From Bacillus altitudinis 41KF2b (lineage in GTDB: Bacteria > Bacillota > Bacilli > Bacillales > Bacillaceae), in the NCBI RefSeq assembly GCF_000691145.1, contig NZ_ASJC01000003.1:62001-126000 (forward strand): a stretch of 64,000 bases of DNA. The letters are read 5' to 3'. The first letter of the stretch is position 1; each line of letters opens with the position of its first letter. A program made the position numbers and the translations under genes. The notes under the pieces were generated by a model that saw nothing but the letters and a program-made list of their open reading frames with translations, did no database searches and was not told the DNA's origin. Shown here in pieces: positions 51,268-64,000 of the stretch.

Positions 51268-52927
51268 AAACAGATTTCCTTTTCATTTCTTCTTCTAGTC
51301 CATCTTTCTTCTCATCTGGCGGATTCACCAAACACTGATCCAGCACTTCTTGGAAGTGCTTCACAGGCACAATCGTCACCCCTTCAATCTCTTTTAAGAT
51401 CGACTGCTGATTGTCATAAGGGATGATCACTGTTTTGACACCTGCTTGTTTGGCTGCCTTGATTTTTGGTATGACACCGCCGATCGGCTTCACCTGACCT
51501 TGTAATCCAATCTCACCGGTCATCGCCGTTAAATGATCAATCGGGATTTGATGAATGGCTGAGAAAATGGCTGTGGCCATCGCAATTCCAGCAGACGGCC
51601 CATCAATCGGGGCACCAGCCGGAAAATTAATGTGGATATCATATTCATTTGTTCGTATGCCTAAGTTTCGAAGCACGGTTAATACATTTTCAACTGAGCC
51701 CTTCGCCATACTTTTCCGTCTGATCGATTTAGACTGATTGCCGATGCTTTCTTCTTCCGCAATACCTGTAATATTGATACTGCCTTTTTCAAGCGCTTTA
51801 CAAATGTTCACTTCAATTTCAAGCAGAGCCCCGCTGTTCGGTCCATACACGGCAAGACCATTTACTACTCCTACCTTTGGCTTTTCCGGTACTTTTTGTT
51901 CATATCTTGGTGTCAGCTGGCTTGAATGAATGACCCATTCTACATCGGCGATCGTAATATCCTTTCGGTTTTCAGTGACAGCCATACCTGCGGCGATCTG
52001 TACCATGTTGACCGCTTCACGTCCATTTTTCACATAAGATGTTAACAGGTTCAGTCCTTCGTCACTTAATTCCTTCTGTATTTTCTCGACTGCTTTAGCT
52101 GCAACAATTTTCAGCTCATGCTGATCCAAATCCTTGAAGAAAATCTCCAAACATCTTGATCGAATAGCCGGCGGAATTTCGTCTGGTGTTCTTGTCGTGG
52201 CGCCAATCAGTCGAAAATCAGCGGGTAACCCATTTTGAAAAATATCATGGATGTGATTCGGGATCTGCGTATTTTCTTCACTGTAATAAGCACTATCTAA
52301 AAACACTTTTCGATCTTCTAGCACTTTGAGCATTTTGTTCATTTGAATCGGATGCAGTTCTCCAATTTCATCGATAAAGAGAACGCCCCCATGAGCATGT
52401 GTGACGGCTCCTTGTTTTGGCTGCGGAATGCCGGCCTGCCCCATGGCCCCTGCTCCTTGATAAATGGGATCATGTACGGAACCAATCAAGGGGTCTGCGA
52501 TGCCTCGTTCATCAAATCTTGCCGTTGTGGCATCAAGCTCAACAAATACTGCATCTTTTTTAAATGGTGAATCAGCGTGACGCTTCGCCTCTTCCATCAC
52601 TAGACGGGCAGCAGCTGTTTTTCCAACACCAGGCGGCCCGTAGACGATGACATGTTGCGGGTTCGGTCCACACAGGGCTGCTTTTAGTGCACGTATACCG
52701 TCTTCCTGCCCTACAATATCTTGAAACCCCTTTGGCCGGACTCTCTCTGATAAAGGTTCACTCAGTTTAATGGATCGCATCTTTCTGAGTGCTTCCATTT
52801 CTTTCTTTGATTCTTTATCGATCGTCACCTTTTGTGTGCGCTGATTTTTCAGTAAGTTCCAAAAGTACAACCCGATGACGATACCAAAGAACAGTTGTAT
52901 GAATAATACGATTCCTGTCCAGCTCAA
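51266..52927 (-). CDS. lonB: Lon-like protease LonB, sporulation
   Basis: 553 residues from a TTG at 52927 (GGAGGGAG upstream). A membrane anchor (about residues 4-24, GIVLFIQLFFGIVIGLYFW) replaces the Lon N-domain; Walker [26 protein letters not shown], and a C-terminal Lon protease domain (DGPSAGIAMATAI with Ser, KPIGGVIPKIKAAKQAGVKT with Lys). In B. subtilis LonB is made in the forespore by sigma-F. Lies between lonA and clpX. Confidence 0.95.
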   Translation of the reverse strand: MSWTGIVLFIQLFFGIVIGLYFWNLLKNQRTQKVTIDKESKKEMEALRKMRSIKLSEPLSERVRPKGFQDIVGQEDGIRALKAALCGPNPQHVIVYGPPGVGKTAAARLVMEEAKRHADSPFKKDAVFVELDATTARFDERGIADPLIGSVHDPIYQGAGAMGQAGIPQPKQGAVTHAHGGVLFIDEIGELHPIQMNKMLKVLEDRKVFLDSAYYSEENTQIPNHIHDIFQNGLPADFRLIGATTRTPDEIPPAIRSRCLEIFFKDLDQHELKIVAAKAVEKIQKELSDEGLNLLTSYVKNGREAVNMVQIAAGMAVTENRKDITIADVEWVIHSSQLTPRYEQKVPEKPKVGVVNGLAVYGPNSGALLEIEVNICKALEKGSINITGIAEEESIGNQSKSIRRKSMAKGSVENVLTVLRNLGIRTNEYDIHINFPAGAPIDGPSAGIAMATAIFSAIHQIPIDHLTAMTGEIGLQGQVKPIGGVIPKIKAAKQAGVKTVIIPYDNQQSILKEIEGVTIVPVKHFQEVLDQCLVNPPDEKKDGLEEEMKRKSV

Positions 52928-53023
52928 TCGGTGCTCCCTCCTTCATCTATCGTTATGTATTGGTTTCTGTCTGCTAGTATTTCCTAGAGCTGGACGGAAT
53001 AAACACAACTTCCACGATAAATA

Positions 53024-53054
53024 AAAAACTCCTGAATCAAAAGATTCAGGAGTC
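53024..53054 (-). terminator. Terminator after clpX
   Basis: On the minus strand ACTCCTGAATC and GATTCAGGAGT pair around TTTT and are followed by TTTTT. Confidence 0.85.
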
Positions 53055-53066
53055 ATTCAAATGGGC

Positions 53067-54332
53067 TTATGCTGATGTTTTTGTATCTTTATTCACGACT
53101 GTACCGTCTTTTAAGACAAGACGTGGCGGCTCACCATCAGCAACCGTTGCACCAGTAATGACACATTTCTCAATATCATCACGAGATGGAAGATCAAACA
53201 TCACATCAAGCATGATGCCTTCAATGATGGAGCGAAGACCACGAGCTCCTGTTTTACGCTCAATTGCTTTTTTCGCAATTTCGCTAAGAGCATCTTCTTC
53301 AAACTCAAGCTCAACATCATCAAGCTCAAGCATTTTTGTATATTGCTTAACGAGCGCATTTTTAGGCTTCGTCAAGATTTCTACAAGTGCTTTTTCATCT
53401 AACGGCTCTAGGCTTGCAATAACCGGAAGACGACCGATGAATTCTGGGATTAAACCGAAGCGAAGTAAGTCTTCTGGCAGAACTTTTGATAGAAGGACTT
53501 CTTTCTCAAGATCTTCAATTTTATTTTCCGCACCGAATCCAATGACTTTTTGACCTAGGCGGCGTTTGATGATTTGCTCAATGCCGTCAAAGGCTCCACC
53601 ACAAATGAAGAGGATATTTGTTGTATCAATTTGAATGAATTCTTGATGAGGATGCTTACGTCCACCTTGAGGCGGTACACTAGCGACTGTTCCTTCAAGA
53701 ATTTTCAAAAGGGCTTGCTGTACACCTTCCCCAGATACATCACGAGTGATAGAAGGGTTTTCTGATTTTCTTGCTACTTTATCGATCTCATCGATGTAGA
53801 TAATGCCTTTTTCAGCTTTTTCTACATCATAATCTGCTGCTTGGATCAGCTTTAGTAAGATATTCTCTACGTCTTCCCCAACGTAACCTGCTTCTGTTAA
53901 AGACGTCGCATCTGCAATCGCAAATGGAACATTTAAAATACGTGCAAGCGTTTGAGCAAGTAATGTTTTACCGCTTCCTGTAGGTCCAATCATAGAAATG
54001 TTACTTTTCGAAAGCTCAACATCATCAATCTTACTGTTGGAATTAATCCGCTTGTAATGGTTATAAACCGCTACAGCTAAGGATTTCTTCGCATTCTCTT
54101 GTCCGATGACATATTCATCAAGAATCTCCCGGATTTCATGAGGTTTCGGAACATCCTTGAATTCAACTTCTTCCTCAGTACCGAGCTCTTCTTCAACTAT
54201 TTCCGTGCAAAGCTCGATACATTCATCACATATATATACGCCAGGTCCTGCGACCAGTTTACGCACTTGATCTTGCGTTTTTCCGCAAAACGAGCATTTT
54301 AATTGACCTTTTTCCTCGTTGAATTTAAACAT
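53067..54332 (-). CDS. clpX: ATP-dependent Clp protease ATP-binding subunit ClpX
   Basis: 421 residues. N-terminal zinc domain ([17 protein letters not shown] and CDECIELC), Walker [11 protein letters not shown], Walker [10 protein letters not shown], the ClpP-binding IGF loop (KVIGFGAEN) and sensor 2 GARGLR. Unfolds substrates for ClpP. The 250 bases up to tig hold only the clpX leader and the tig terminator. Confidence 0.98.
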   Translation of the reverse strand: MFKFNEEKGQLKCSFCGKTQDQVRKLVAGPGVYICDECIELCTEIVEEELGTEEEVEFKDVPKPHEIREILDEYVIGQENAKKSLAVAVYNHYKRINSNSKIDDVELSKSNISMIGPTGSGKTLLAQTLARILNVPFAIADATSLTEAGYVGEDVENILLKLIQAADYDVEKAEKGIIYIDEIDKVARKSENPSITRDVSGEGVQQALLKILEGTVASVPPQGGRKHPHQEFIQIDTTNILFICGGAFDGIEQIIKRRLGQKVIGFGAENKIEDLEKEVLLSKVLPEDLLRFGLIPEFIGRLPVIASLEPLDEKALVEILTKPKNALVKQYTKMLELDDVELEFEEDALSEIAKKAIERKTGARGLRSIIEGIMLDVMFDLPSRDDIEKCVITGATVADGEPPRLVLKDGTVVNKDTKTSA

Positions 54333-54535
54333 TCTTTCACCCCTTATTCTTCTTCACTTGCCTGTAGCTAACAGTCAGCTACCCTTCTGGGTCCAGTATG
54401 TATGCATTTTACCATACTTTCCTAAAAGACGGTAATGATGTGTTTGTAACACTGCACATTGAGATATGTATGACAGAAAGATGCGACTTACACTATCGTT
54501 TCCAAAAGAAGCGATGATAAGTCAAAAATTGTACA

Positions 54536-54572
54536 AAACAAGGCACGAGTCACTCGCGCCCTGTTTTATTAT
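54536..54572 (-). terminator. Terminator after tig
   Basis: On the minus strand CAGGGCGCGAG and CTCGTGCCTTG pair with G-U pairs around TGA and are followed by TTTTG. Confidence 0.75.
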
Positions 54573-54583
54573 TATGCACCATA

Positions 54584-55858
54584 TTAACGGTTTTCTACAA
54601 GAAAATCAATTGCTTTACGAACTTTTAAATCTTCTTTCATTGCTTCAGTAGAACCGATCGCTTGTTTGATATTTTCAACTGGCATGTTGTATGCTTCAGC
54701 CATTTTTGAAAGTTCTTCTTCCACTTCTTCATCAGACACTTGTAGGTCTTCTGCAGCAGCAATTGCTTCAAGAGTAAGATTAGATTTTACGCGTTTAGCA
54801 GCATCTTCTTTCATTTGCTCTTTTAGCGCCTCTTCATCTTGTCCAGAGAACTGGAAGTAAAGCTCAAGGTTCATCCCTTGCATTTGAAGACGTTGTTCGA
54901 ATTCTTTCATCATGCGGTCTAGCTCAGTGTCAACCATCGCTTGAGGAACGTCAACTTCCGCATTTTCAGAAGCTTTTGCTACTAGCTCTTCACGAAGTTT
55001 GCCTTCTGCTTCGTTTTCTTTTGCTTCTTCAAGACGTTTCTTCGTTTTTTCAGTTAATTCAGCAATCGTTTCTACTTCTTCATCAACATCTTTAGCGAAC
55101 TCATCGTCAAGTGCTGGAAGTTCTTTTGCTTTGATTTCATGAATTTTCACTTTGAATACAGCTGGTTTACCTGCAAGGTCTTCAGCATGATATTCTTCTG
55201 GGAATGTCACTTCAACGTCTTTTTCTGCACCTGCTTCAAGACCAACCAATTGCTCTTCGAAACCAGGGATGAATGAACCAGAACCTACTTCAAGAGAGTA
55301 GTTCTCAGCTTTTCCACCTTCGAATGCTTCTCCATCAACGAATCCTTCGAAATCAAGAACAACTGTATCGCCGTTTTCGATTGCGCCTTCTTCTTTGACA
55401 ACAAGCTCAGCTTGACGGTTTTGCATAGCTTTTAACTCTTCTTGGACATCTTCATCAGATACAGATGTGTCGTCTTTTTCTACGTTAAGACCTTTGTAGT
55501 CACCAAGTTTTACTTCTGGCTTCACTGTTACTTTTGCAGTGAAGATTAAGCTTTCGCCTTTTTCGATTTTCTCAACATCGATTTCAGGGCGGTCAACCGG
55601 CTCGATACCAGCTTCGTCGATTGCTTTCGGATATTCAACTGGAAGAAGAATATCTAGTGCATCTTGATAAAGAGATTCTACTCCAAAACGCTGCTCGAAA
55701 AGACCACGTGGTACTTTCCCTTTACGGAATCCAGGGATTGATACTTGCTTAACTACTTTCTTAAATGCATCATCAAGTGCTTTGTTAAATGTTTCAGCGT
55801 CAACTTCTACTGTTAAGACACCTTCGTTACCTTCTTGTTTTTCCCATTTTACTGACAT
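54584..55858 (-). CDS. tig: Trigger factor
   Basis: 424 residues. N-terminal ribosome-binding signature [17 protein letters not shown], central FKBP-type PPIase ([26 protein letters not shown] in parts), and helical C-terminal chaperone domain. Co-translational folding chaperone. It has a long (about 190-base) leader containing a small hairpin CCGCT-TCTTT-AGCGG. Confidence 0.98.
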   Translation of the reverse strand: MSVKWEKQEGNEGVLTVEVDAETFNKALDDAFKKVVKQVSIPGFRKGKVPRGLFEQRFGVESLYQDALDILLPVEYPKAIDEAGIEPVDRPEIDVEKIEKGESLIFTAKVTVKPEVKLGDYKGLNVEKDDTSVSDEDVQEELKAMQNRQAELVVKEEGAIENGDTVVLDFEGFVDGEAFEGGKAENYSLEVGSGSFIPGFEEQLVGLEAGAEKDVEVTFPEEYHAEDLAGKPAVFKVKIHEIKAKELPALDDEFAKDVDEEVETIAELTEKTKKRLEEAKENEAEGKLREELVAKASENAEVDVPQAMVDTELDRMMKEFEQRLQMQGMNLELYFQFSGQDEEALKEQMKEDAAKRVKSNLTLEAIAAAEDLQVSDEEVEEELSKMAEAYNMPVENIKQAIGSTEAMKEDLKVRKAIDFLVENR

Positions 55859-56057
55859 GTGTGTTTCCCTCCAAAAATCTATTCAGATTGTGCGTTGTTA
55901 CATTCTAAAGCATCATAAAGACTTCGTCCAATCAAAAACCACGCACTCCGCTAAAGAAGCGGTCTTATGTATACAACATTTGACTTGATTATACATAACG
56001 TCTTTCAACCGTTGGAATCTTACAACCGCACGATATATGCACAAATACAACCATTAT

Positions 56058-56085
56058 ATTATAACATAACAAGTCCGTCTTTCAA
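56058..56085 (-). promoter_or_regulatory. Predicted sigma-A promoter of tig
   Basis: On the minus strand TTGAAA, 16 bases and TATAAT, about 200 bases before the tig start codon. Confidence 0.6.
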
Positions 56086-56098
56086 CTAAATCGACAAA

Positions 56099-57106
56099 TT
56101 ACAAATAAGAAATTTCTTCAATATCTTTCAGCATTGTACAAGCTTCTCTCAGCTCTCGTTCGTTAAAATCATACAATAAATGCAATTCTTCGAGATCAAT
56201 CTCGATCCCATGCATTTCATAGCCGACTTTATGAAGTGCCGCAGCCCAAAGACTCGGATCCGTATATTTAGGAAGAAATGGATATAGCACAAATAAGTGC
56301 CGGCGCCATAACTCTTCAACTCCTTGGTAAAGGGTTGGGTTCTCATTGCCGAGTGTGTCATCGAGCTTTCGAAGGACTTGCTGAAGCAGTGGCATTTGCT
56401 CTGGCTTGACAGCCTCAGAAGGAACAAGCGTTAAAGAATCACCGAACTTCGTCACATGAACCGGCTTTGCCACATCATGATCTGACAGAAGTTGCAGGAT
56501 CAATGATTTGACCAATGGGTTTCCATCAGGCTTTTGTAGGATCGTATTTAATAGACCCATATGCGGCGTGATGTTTCGGTCTTTCAGCGAATGGATGAAC
56601 TGCACCTGCTCTTCTGGCCGCTCGAGCATTTCATCTATATTGATTTCTCCGCTGCCTTCCTCGTCTTCATCTAAAATCTCTTCTGGTGATTCAATCATCT
56701 TTCTGCTAAATTCAAGCAGCTTATAAAAATGCTCCGCACTTTCTGCTGGAAGGTGATTTTCTTCAAGGACAGCCTCAATTGTTTGTTTGACTTCCTCGTA
56801 CTCTTTCAGCTGAATTAAGATGGTCATATATACTTGAAGCACAGTGAAATAGTGGCCATATCCTTCATGTAGCATCTTTTCACAGACTCGCTTTGCATCC
56901 TGCAGCTCACCAAGCTCTAGAAAACAAATCGCCATACCGAGATGAATATCGGATTCTTCATCGTCATCATACGATTTCGCTTCTGAAAATAAGTGAAGCG
57001 CCTCTTGATACTGTTTATCTTTTAATGCTGCCATTCCTTTTTCAATCAGTCTTTCTTTCAGACCAGGAAACAAAATGACATTATCTTTCTTCTTGTCATG
57101 TTTCAT
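56099..57106 (-). CDS. ysoA: TPR-containing protein YsoA
   Basis: 335 residues. TPR-like helices in the first half (EKGMAALKDKQYQEALHLFSEAKSYDDDEESDIHLGMAICFLELGE over residues ~16-62, repeated with GELQDAKRVCEKMLHEGY), then an acidic linker and a conserved C-terminal region ending in IEEISYL. Matches YsoA, located between leuD and tig in B. subtilis; no precise function is known. ATG at 57106 after GGAACG. Confidence 0.88.
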   Translation of the reverse strand: MKHDKKKDNVILFPGLKERLIEKGMAALKDKQYQEALHLFSEAKSYDDDEESDIHLGMAICFLELGELQDAKRVCEKMLHEGYGHYFTVLQVYMTILIQLKEYEEVKQTIEAVLEENHLPAESAEHFYKLLEFSRKMIESPEEILDEDEEGSGEINIDEMLERPEEQVQFIHSLKDRNITPHMGLLNTILQKPDGNPLVKSLILQLLSDHDVAKPVHVTKFGDSLTLVPSEAVKPEQMPLLQQVLRKLDDTLGNENPTLYQGVEELWRRHLFVLYPFLPKYTDPSLWAAALHKVGYEMHGIEIDLEELHLLYDFNERELREACTMLKDIEEISYL

Positions 57107-57188
57107 GCTTACGTTCCTTTCGGGCGCATATTTTTTATCAGTTTACCAACGAAGGTTAGTAAACACAAGTAACGAGAGGTTTTCATGC

Positions 57189-57225
57189 AAAAAAGAAGCC
57201 GTCACACCACGGGGACGGCTTCTCG
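57189..57225 (-). terminator. Terminator of the ilv-leu operon
   Basis: On the minus strand GAAGCCGTC and GACGGCTTC pair around a ten-base loop and are followed by TTTTTT. Confidence 0.85.
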
Positions 57226-57229
57226 TTGT

Positions 57230-57829
57230 TTATGCACGCAGCCAGCTGCTACGTTTCTCTTCAAATGCCTGAATCTCATCTTCTAGTAACAATGTTAATG
57301 AAATCTCATCATAACCATTCAGAAGCATTTCTCTCCAGTGTGGATCTACATCGAAAGGAGTAACATTCCCTTCATGGTCTTGAATCTGTTGTTTTTCCAG
57401 ATCAACTGTCATTTCATATCCTTTATTTTCATATGATGCAGCAAACGTTTTCCACACATCATAATCAAGGCGGATTGGAAGCATCCCGTTTTTAAAACAG
57501 TTTTGATGAAATATATCGGCGAAAGATGGGGCAATGACAATTTTGAAACCATAATCATCAAGTGCCCAAGGCGCGTGTTCCCTTGATGACCCGCAGCCAA
57601 AGTTTTCGCCTGCGATCAAAATAGAGGCTCCTTCATAAATCGGCTGATTGAGTTCAAAATCTGGATTCGGACTGCCATCTGCTAAATATCGCCAGTCAAA
57701 AAAGGCAAATCGGCCATATCCTGTTCGTTCGATTCTTTTCAAAAACTGTTTTGGAATGATTTGATCTGTATCTACATTTATACGGTTAAGCACAGCGGCT
57801 TTTCCTTTATGAGTGACTAAAGGCTCCAT
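57230..57829 (-). CDS. leuD: 3-isopropylmalate dehydratase small subunit
   Basis: 199 residues. Swivel domain: NVDTDQIIPKQFLK, GENFGCGSSREHAPWAL. With LeuC it isomerises isopropylmalate. Last gene of ilvBHC-leuABCD. Confidence 0.97.
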   Translation of the reverse strand: MEPLVTHKGKAAVLNRINVDTDQIIPKQFLKRIERTGYGRFAFFDWRYLADGSPNPDFELNQPIYEGASILIAGENFGCGSSREHAPWALDDYGFKIVIAPSFADIFHQNCFKNGMLPIRLDYDVWKTFAASYENKGYEMTVDLEKQQIQDHEGNVTPFDVDPHWREMLLNGYDEISLTLLLEDEIQAFEEKRSSWLRA

Positions 57830-57844
57830 CTATGACACAACTCC

Positions 57845-59260
57845 TTACACGACTGTTTTCTCTTGATTAAACTTCCTGACATCGACAAATCGGCCATGTA
57901 TGGCAGCCATTGCAGCCATTGCCGGGCTGACAAGATGCGTTCTTGCACCCTTCCCTTGACGTCCCTCAAAGTTACGGTTTGATGTAGATGCACAGCGTTC
58001 ACCTTCTGGCACCACATCGTTATTCATACTGAGGCACATACTACAGCCAGATTCTCTCCATTCAAATCCTGCTTCTAGGAAAATTTCATGAAGACCTTCT
58101 TCTTCTGCTTGCAGTTTGACACTTTGTGAGCCAGGAACCACAATCGCTCTGACATGATCAGCTACTTTTTGTCCTTCAATCATAGAAGCGGCTTGGCGTA
58201 AATCAGTCATTCTTGAGTTCGTACATGAGCCAATAAACACATGCTCAATCGTAATATCTTCAATACGCTGATGCGGGTGAACCCCCATGTATTCATAAGC
58301 ACGTTTTGCTTCTTTTTGGTCATCTTCTTGTGCAAAGTCTTCAGGTCCTGGAATGGCTGCATCCACAGGTAGCACCATTCCTGGGTTAATTCCCCACGTG
58401 ACCATTGGTGAAATATGATTTCCATCTAAAACAATGGTTTTATCATAGGTCGCACCCGGATCTGTTCTTAGTTCTTTCCATTCTTTGATCGCTGCTTCAA
58501 AATCTTCACCCTGCGGTGCGTATTTGCGTCCGCGGCAATATTCAAAGGTCACTTCATCAGGTGCGATCAATCCTGCTCTTGCGCCTGCTTCAATTGACAT
58601 ATTACAAACGGTCATCCGCTCATCCATTGACATGTTTCTGAATACTTCCCCAGTGTATTCAATGACATAACCTGAACCGAACTTCACGCCATGTGCACCA
58701 ATGACTGCTAAAATGACATCTTTGGCTGTTACCCCTTTTTGAAGCGTTCCGTCTACTCTAATTTCTAGTGTCTTCGGACGCTGCTGCCAAAGTGTTTGTG
58801 TGGAAAGCACATGCTCAACCTCACTTGTGCCAATCCCAAAGGCAAGTGCACCAAATGCGCCATGAGTAGATGTATGACTATCTCCACACACGATTGTTTT
58901 CCCCGGAAGTGTTAAACCAAGCTCTGGTCCAACGACATGAACGATTCCTTGGTCTACACTGTGAAGGTCAGCTAGACGGACCCCGAATTCAGCACAGTTG
59001 CGCTCTAGAGCACTCACTTGCTTCTTCGCAATCTCATCTTTGATCACAAATCGATTCACAGTCGGAATGTTGTGATCCATCGTCGCAAATGTGTTTTGTG
59101 GTCTTCGCACCTTGCGCCCTTTTTGTCTTAATCCTTCAAATGCTTGAGGTGACGTCACCTCATGCACCAAGTGCAGATCAATATATAAAAGGTCTGGTTT
59201 TCCCTCGCCATTTTTGACAACATGCTGATCCCATATTTTTTCGATGATTGTTCGAGGCAT
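57845..59260 (-). CDS. leuC: 3-isopropylmalate dehydratase large subunit
   Basis: 471 residues. Aconitase family: [32 protein letters not shown] spread over residues ~135-165, and cluster cysteines in [13 protein letters not shown] and [11 protein letters not shown]. Leucine synthesis, 16 bases before leuD. Confidence 0.98.
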   Translation of the reverse strand: MPRTIIEKIWDQHVVKNGEGKPDLLYIDLHLVHEVTSPQAFEGLRQKGRKVRRPQNTFATMDHNIPTVNRFVIKDEIAKKQVSALERNCAEFGVRLADLHSVDQGIVHVVGPELGLTLPGKTIVCGDSHTSTHGAFGALAFGIGTSEVEHVLSTQTLWQQRPKTLEIRVDGTLQKGVTAKDVILAVIGAHGVKFGSGYVIEYTGEVFRNMSMDERMTVCNMSIEAGARAGLIAPDEVTFEYCRGRKYAPQGEDFEAAIKEWKELRTDPGATYDKTIVLDGNHISPMVTWGINPGMVLPVDAAIPGPEDFAQEDDQKEAKRAYEYMGVHPHQRIEDITIEHVFIGSCTNSRMTDLRQAASMIEGQKVADHVRAIVVPGSQSVKLQAEEEGLHEIFLEAGFEWRESGCSMCLSMNNDVVPEGERCASTSNRNFEGRQGKGARTHLVSPAMAAMAAIHGRFVDVRKFNQEKTVV

Positions 59261-59302
59261 AACCCTTTTTCCTCCCTCTACCTAATTCAACAAGATTTCT
59301 AT

Positions 59303-60400
59303 TTATACAATGGTTTTCGCCCGTTGTTTGAGTGCATCTACAACGGCTTTCGTGATATCATCAGTCGTTTCATACGTTCCCTCTTTTGATGCTAGGTCCT
59401 TTGTTCGTTTGCCAGAGGCAAGGACGGCTTCCACAGCTGCTTCAATTGCGGCCGCTTCTTCTTCTAAAGCAAAGGATGTTCTAAGCAAGCTGGCTGCTGA
59501 CAATATAGTAGCCAGAGGGTTTGCGACATTTTGCCCCGCAATATCGGGTGCTGAACCATGAATCGGCTCATATAAATGAAGGCCGGTGCTTGATAAACTA
59601 GCAGATGGCAGCATGCCGAGTGAGCCAGTAATCATAGATGCTTCGTCACTTAAAATGTCACCAAACATATTCTCTGTCACGATGACATCAAATTGAGCGG
59701 GCTTATAAATAAGTTGCATCGCGGCATTATCGACGAGCATGTGCTCATATACGACATCTGGATATTGGGGTGCAACTTCTACTACCGCATCCCGCCATAG
59801 TTTACTCGAAGCGAGAACATTTGCTTTATCCACAGACGTTACTTTTTTCCGTCTCGTTAATGCCATGTCGAACGCTTCTTTTAATACACGAACAATCTCT
59901 TCCTTTGTATAAAGAAGTGTATCAACCGCAGCTTCTTTTCCTTCATCATCCGTGTAGCGCTCACTTGGTTCGCCAAAGTAGAGGCCTCCAGTTAATTCAC
60001 GAACGATGACGAAATCTACTCCGCTAATGTGATCTTGTTTTAACGGTGAAGCCTCACTCAAGCTATTAAATACTTTGACAGGGCGGATGTTCGCAAATAA
60101 GTCCAGCTGCTTGCGAATGGAGAGCAAGCCTTTTTCTGGGCGAAGTTCTGGCGGGTTTTGATCCCACTTTGGTCCGCCAACAGCTCCTAATAAAATCGCA
60201 TCTGCGCTTTTGCACACTTCTACTGTTTCTTTAGGGAGCGGATTGTTTTTTTCATCTATCGCTATACCGCCAATGAGAGCTGTTTCGAATTCAAATTCGT
60301 GTTGAAATTGAGCCGCTGTCTCTTTCAGGACAGCGACGGCTGATGTGACGACTTCCGGTCCGATTCCATCGCCGGGCAAAAGTGCAATTTTCTTTTTCAT
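59303..60400 (-). CDS. leuB: 3-isopropylmalate dehydrogenase
   Basis: 365 residues. LPGDGIGPEVV, LLGAVGGPKWD, VRELTGGLYFGEP, DNAAMQLI, ENMFGDILSDEASMITGSLGMLPSASL split across residues ~240-270, and YEPIHGSAPDIAGQ. NAD-dependent oxidative decarboxylation in leucine synthesis. Confidence 0.98.
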   Translation of the reverse strand: MKKKIALLPGDGIGPEVVTSAVAVLKETAAQFQHEFEFETALIGGIAIDEKNNPLPKETVEVCKSADAILLGAVGGPKWDQNPPELRPEKGLLSIRKQLDLFANIRPVKVFNSLSEASPLKQDHISGVDFVIVRELTGGLYFGEPSERYTDDEGKEAAVDTLLYTKEEIVRVLKEAFDMALTRRKKVTSVDKANVLASSKLWRDAVVEVAPQYPDVVYEHMLVDNAAMQLIYKPAQFDVIVTENMFGDILSDEASMITGSLGMLPSASLSSTGLHLYEPIHGSAPDIAGQNVANPLATILSAASLLRTSFALEEEAAAIEAAVEAVLASGKRTKDLASKEGTYETTDDITKAVVDALKQRAKTIV

Positions 60401-60418
60401 GAGTCCCTTCCTCCTTTC

Positions 60419-63005
<2,587 letters not shown>

Positions 63006-63524
63006 TTAGACAATTGAAATTGTTTTATTTGTTTGCGGCTTTTGCTGATTATCTCTCGCAAAGGCCGTGGTGCCAGTTCTGGCGACTTCTTTAATGCCGT
63101 ATGGCTTAAGTAATTCAATGAGTGCTTCAATTTTTGAAGACTCACCTGTCACCTGAATGACGACACTCTCTCTGCTCACATCTACAATAGAAGCCCTAAA
63201 CGGTTCAATGACCCCCGTGATCTCCATTCTAGATGCTGGTGCAGATACGACTTTTATCAAAGCCAGCTCTCGCTGAACGATTGATTGGTTTGTAATGTCT
63301 GTTACTTTCAGAACATCGATTTGTTTGTTCAGCTGTTTTGTCAGCTGTTCGATGTCTTTCTCCTGGTCTACATGGACGACGAACGTGATGCGTGATACAT
63401 CTTGAATCTCAGAATGGCCGACCGTAATGCTTTCAATGTTGTAGTGTCTTTTAGTAAAAAGGCCTGTGATTCTGTTCAGTACGCCTGATCGATTTAATAC
63501 AGTCAACACAATAATTCTTTTCAA
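63006..63524 (-). CDS. ilvH: Acetolactate synthase small subunit
   Basis: 172 residues with an N-terminal ACT domain ([26 protein letters not shown]). It confers valine feedback on IlvB. TTG start overlaps the ilvB stop (TTGA). Confidence 0.96.
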   Translation of the reverse strand: MKRIIVLTVLNRSGVLNRITGLFTKRHYNIESITVGHSEIQDVSRITFVVHVDQEKDIEQLTKQLNKQIDVLKVTDITNQSIVQRELALIKVVSAPASRMEITGVIEPFRASIVDVSRESVVIQVTGESSKIEALIELLKPYGIKEVARTGTTAFARDNQQKPQTNKTISIV

Positions 63525-64000
63525 GGTTTCACCCCCACCATCTCATGAAGTCCTTTCCCCGGTGCTACCATCGGGAATACTTTCTCATCTCTCGCTACAT
63601 TGACATCGATGAAAACAGGCTCTCTAGACGTTAATGCTTCTTCGAGCTTTTCTTGCGCCTCTTCGTCTGATGAGATTCTGATCCCTTTAATGCCATAAGC
63701 TTCAGATAATTTCACGAAGTCTGGCTGCTCTGAAAATTTAGAATGTGAGTAGCGTTCTTCGTAAAAAATTTCTTGCCATTGTCTTACCATTCCAAGACTG
63801 TGATTATTGAGAACAATCACTTTCACTGGAAGGTTCAGCTCACGGATAACGGCAAGTTCTTGCAGGGTCATTTGGAAACCTCCGTCTCCTAAAATCGCTA
63901 CAACCGTTGCCTCTTGATCAGCTAGCTGCGCGCCAATCGCTGCCGGTAAACCAAATCCCATTGTGCCAAGCCCACCAGATGTCACCCATTTATCGGCATT
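63521..64000 (-). CDS. ilvB: Acetolactate synthase large subunit, C-terminal part
   Basis: The gene runs off the right edge; the visible 159 codons are open to the last base (AAT GCC GAT AAA TGG before the [20 protein letters not shown] segment). The thiamine-diphosphate motif [39 protein letters not shown] is split over residues ~40-78 of this part. First gene of the operon in B. subtilis. Confidence 0.97.
   Translation of the reverse strand, partial: NADKWVTSGGLGTMGFGLPAAIGAQLADQEATVVAILGDGGFQMTLQELAVIRELNLPVKVIVLNNHSLGMVRQWQEIFYEERYSHSKFSEQPDFVKLSEAYGIKGIRISSDEEAQEKLEEALTSREPVFIDVNVARDEKVFPMVAPGKGLHEMVGVKP

Overview
The window is a chromosomal segment of a Bacillus species closely related to B. 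subtilis, most likely the B. pumilus group. That placement is inferred from gene order, moderate protein divergence and Bacillus-type sporulation genes; no 16S gene is present to confirm it. Almost every gene lies in the order known from the B. subtilis 2.8-2.9 Mb region. Most are on the minus strand. There is no tRNA, rRNA, CRISPR array, transposase or phage gene.

Layout. 1-5.2 kb: yrbG (partial), yrzE, yajC, tgt, queA, a DUF2905 protein, ruvB and ruvA. 5.2-7.4 kb: bofC, a kinase-like protein, a strongly folded intergenic element and two small genes. 7.4-10.3 kb: thiC behind a TPP riboswitch with two successive terminators, and a LysE-type exporter. 10.3-12.3 kb: the spore coat/cortex genes coxA and safA. 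12.4-17.7 kb: the NAD cluster nadB-nadC-nadA, divergent from nifS-niaR. 17.7-21.0 kb: pheA, pheB, obg, spo0B. 21.3-22.4 kb: rplU-prp-rpmA with the L21 leader. 22.4-28.2 kb: spoIVFB, spoIVFA, minD, minC, mreD, mreC, mreB. 28.3-35.8 kb: radC, maf, spoIIB, comC, folC and valS with its T-box. 36.2-38.9 kb: a small membrane protein, ysxE and spoVID with a clear sigma-E promoter. 39.0-45.3 kb: hemAXCDBL preceded by two PerR boxes. 45.5-48.8 kb: ysxD and engB, convergent, with an accessory cassette between them. 48.8-57.1 kb: lonA, lonB, clpX, tig, ysoA. 57.2-64.0 kb: the 3' part of ilvBHC-leuABCD.

The one part that does not fit the conserved backbone is 46.19-48.01 kb. Between the terminators of ysxD and engB sits an AT-rich three-gene minus-strand operon. 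It encodes a 46-residue peptide made of two 20-residue tandem repeats containing ARTCYNYSLNEMKE, a 12-TM MFS-type transporter, and a 131-residue protein with a WHLH motif like that of GRDP-like (DUF1399-type) proteins. The peptide has its own sigma-A-like promoter, a palindrome over the -10, a strong ribosome binding site, and a hairpin between it and the transporter gene. The two repeats differ at seven synonymous codons while the first 17 residues are identical, so selection is acting on the peptide. I infer a peptide-export-modification system (a candidate RiPP of an undescribed class). It is too short for any ordinary gene finder and is the best candidate for a new system here.

The other genes work as housekeeping modules: tRNA queuosine, Holliday junction processing, NAD, haem and branched-chain amino acid synthesis, septum placement and cell shape, ATP-dependent proteolysis, and spore assembly (bofC, safA, coxA, spo0B, spoIVFA/FB, spoIIB, spoVID, ysxE).
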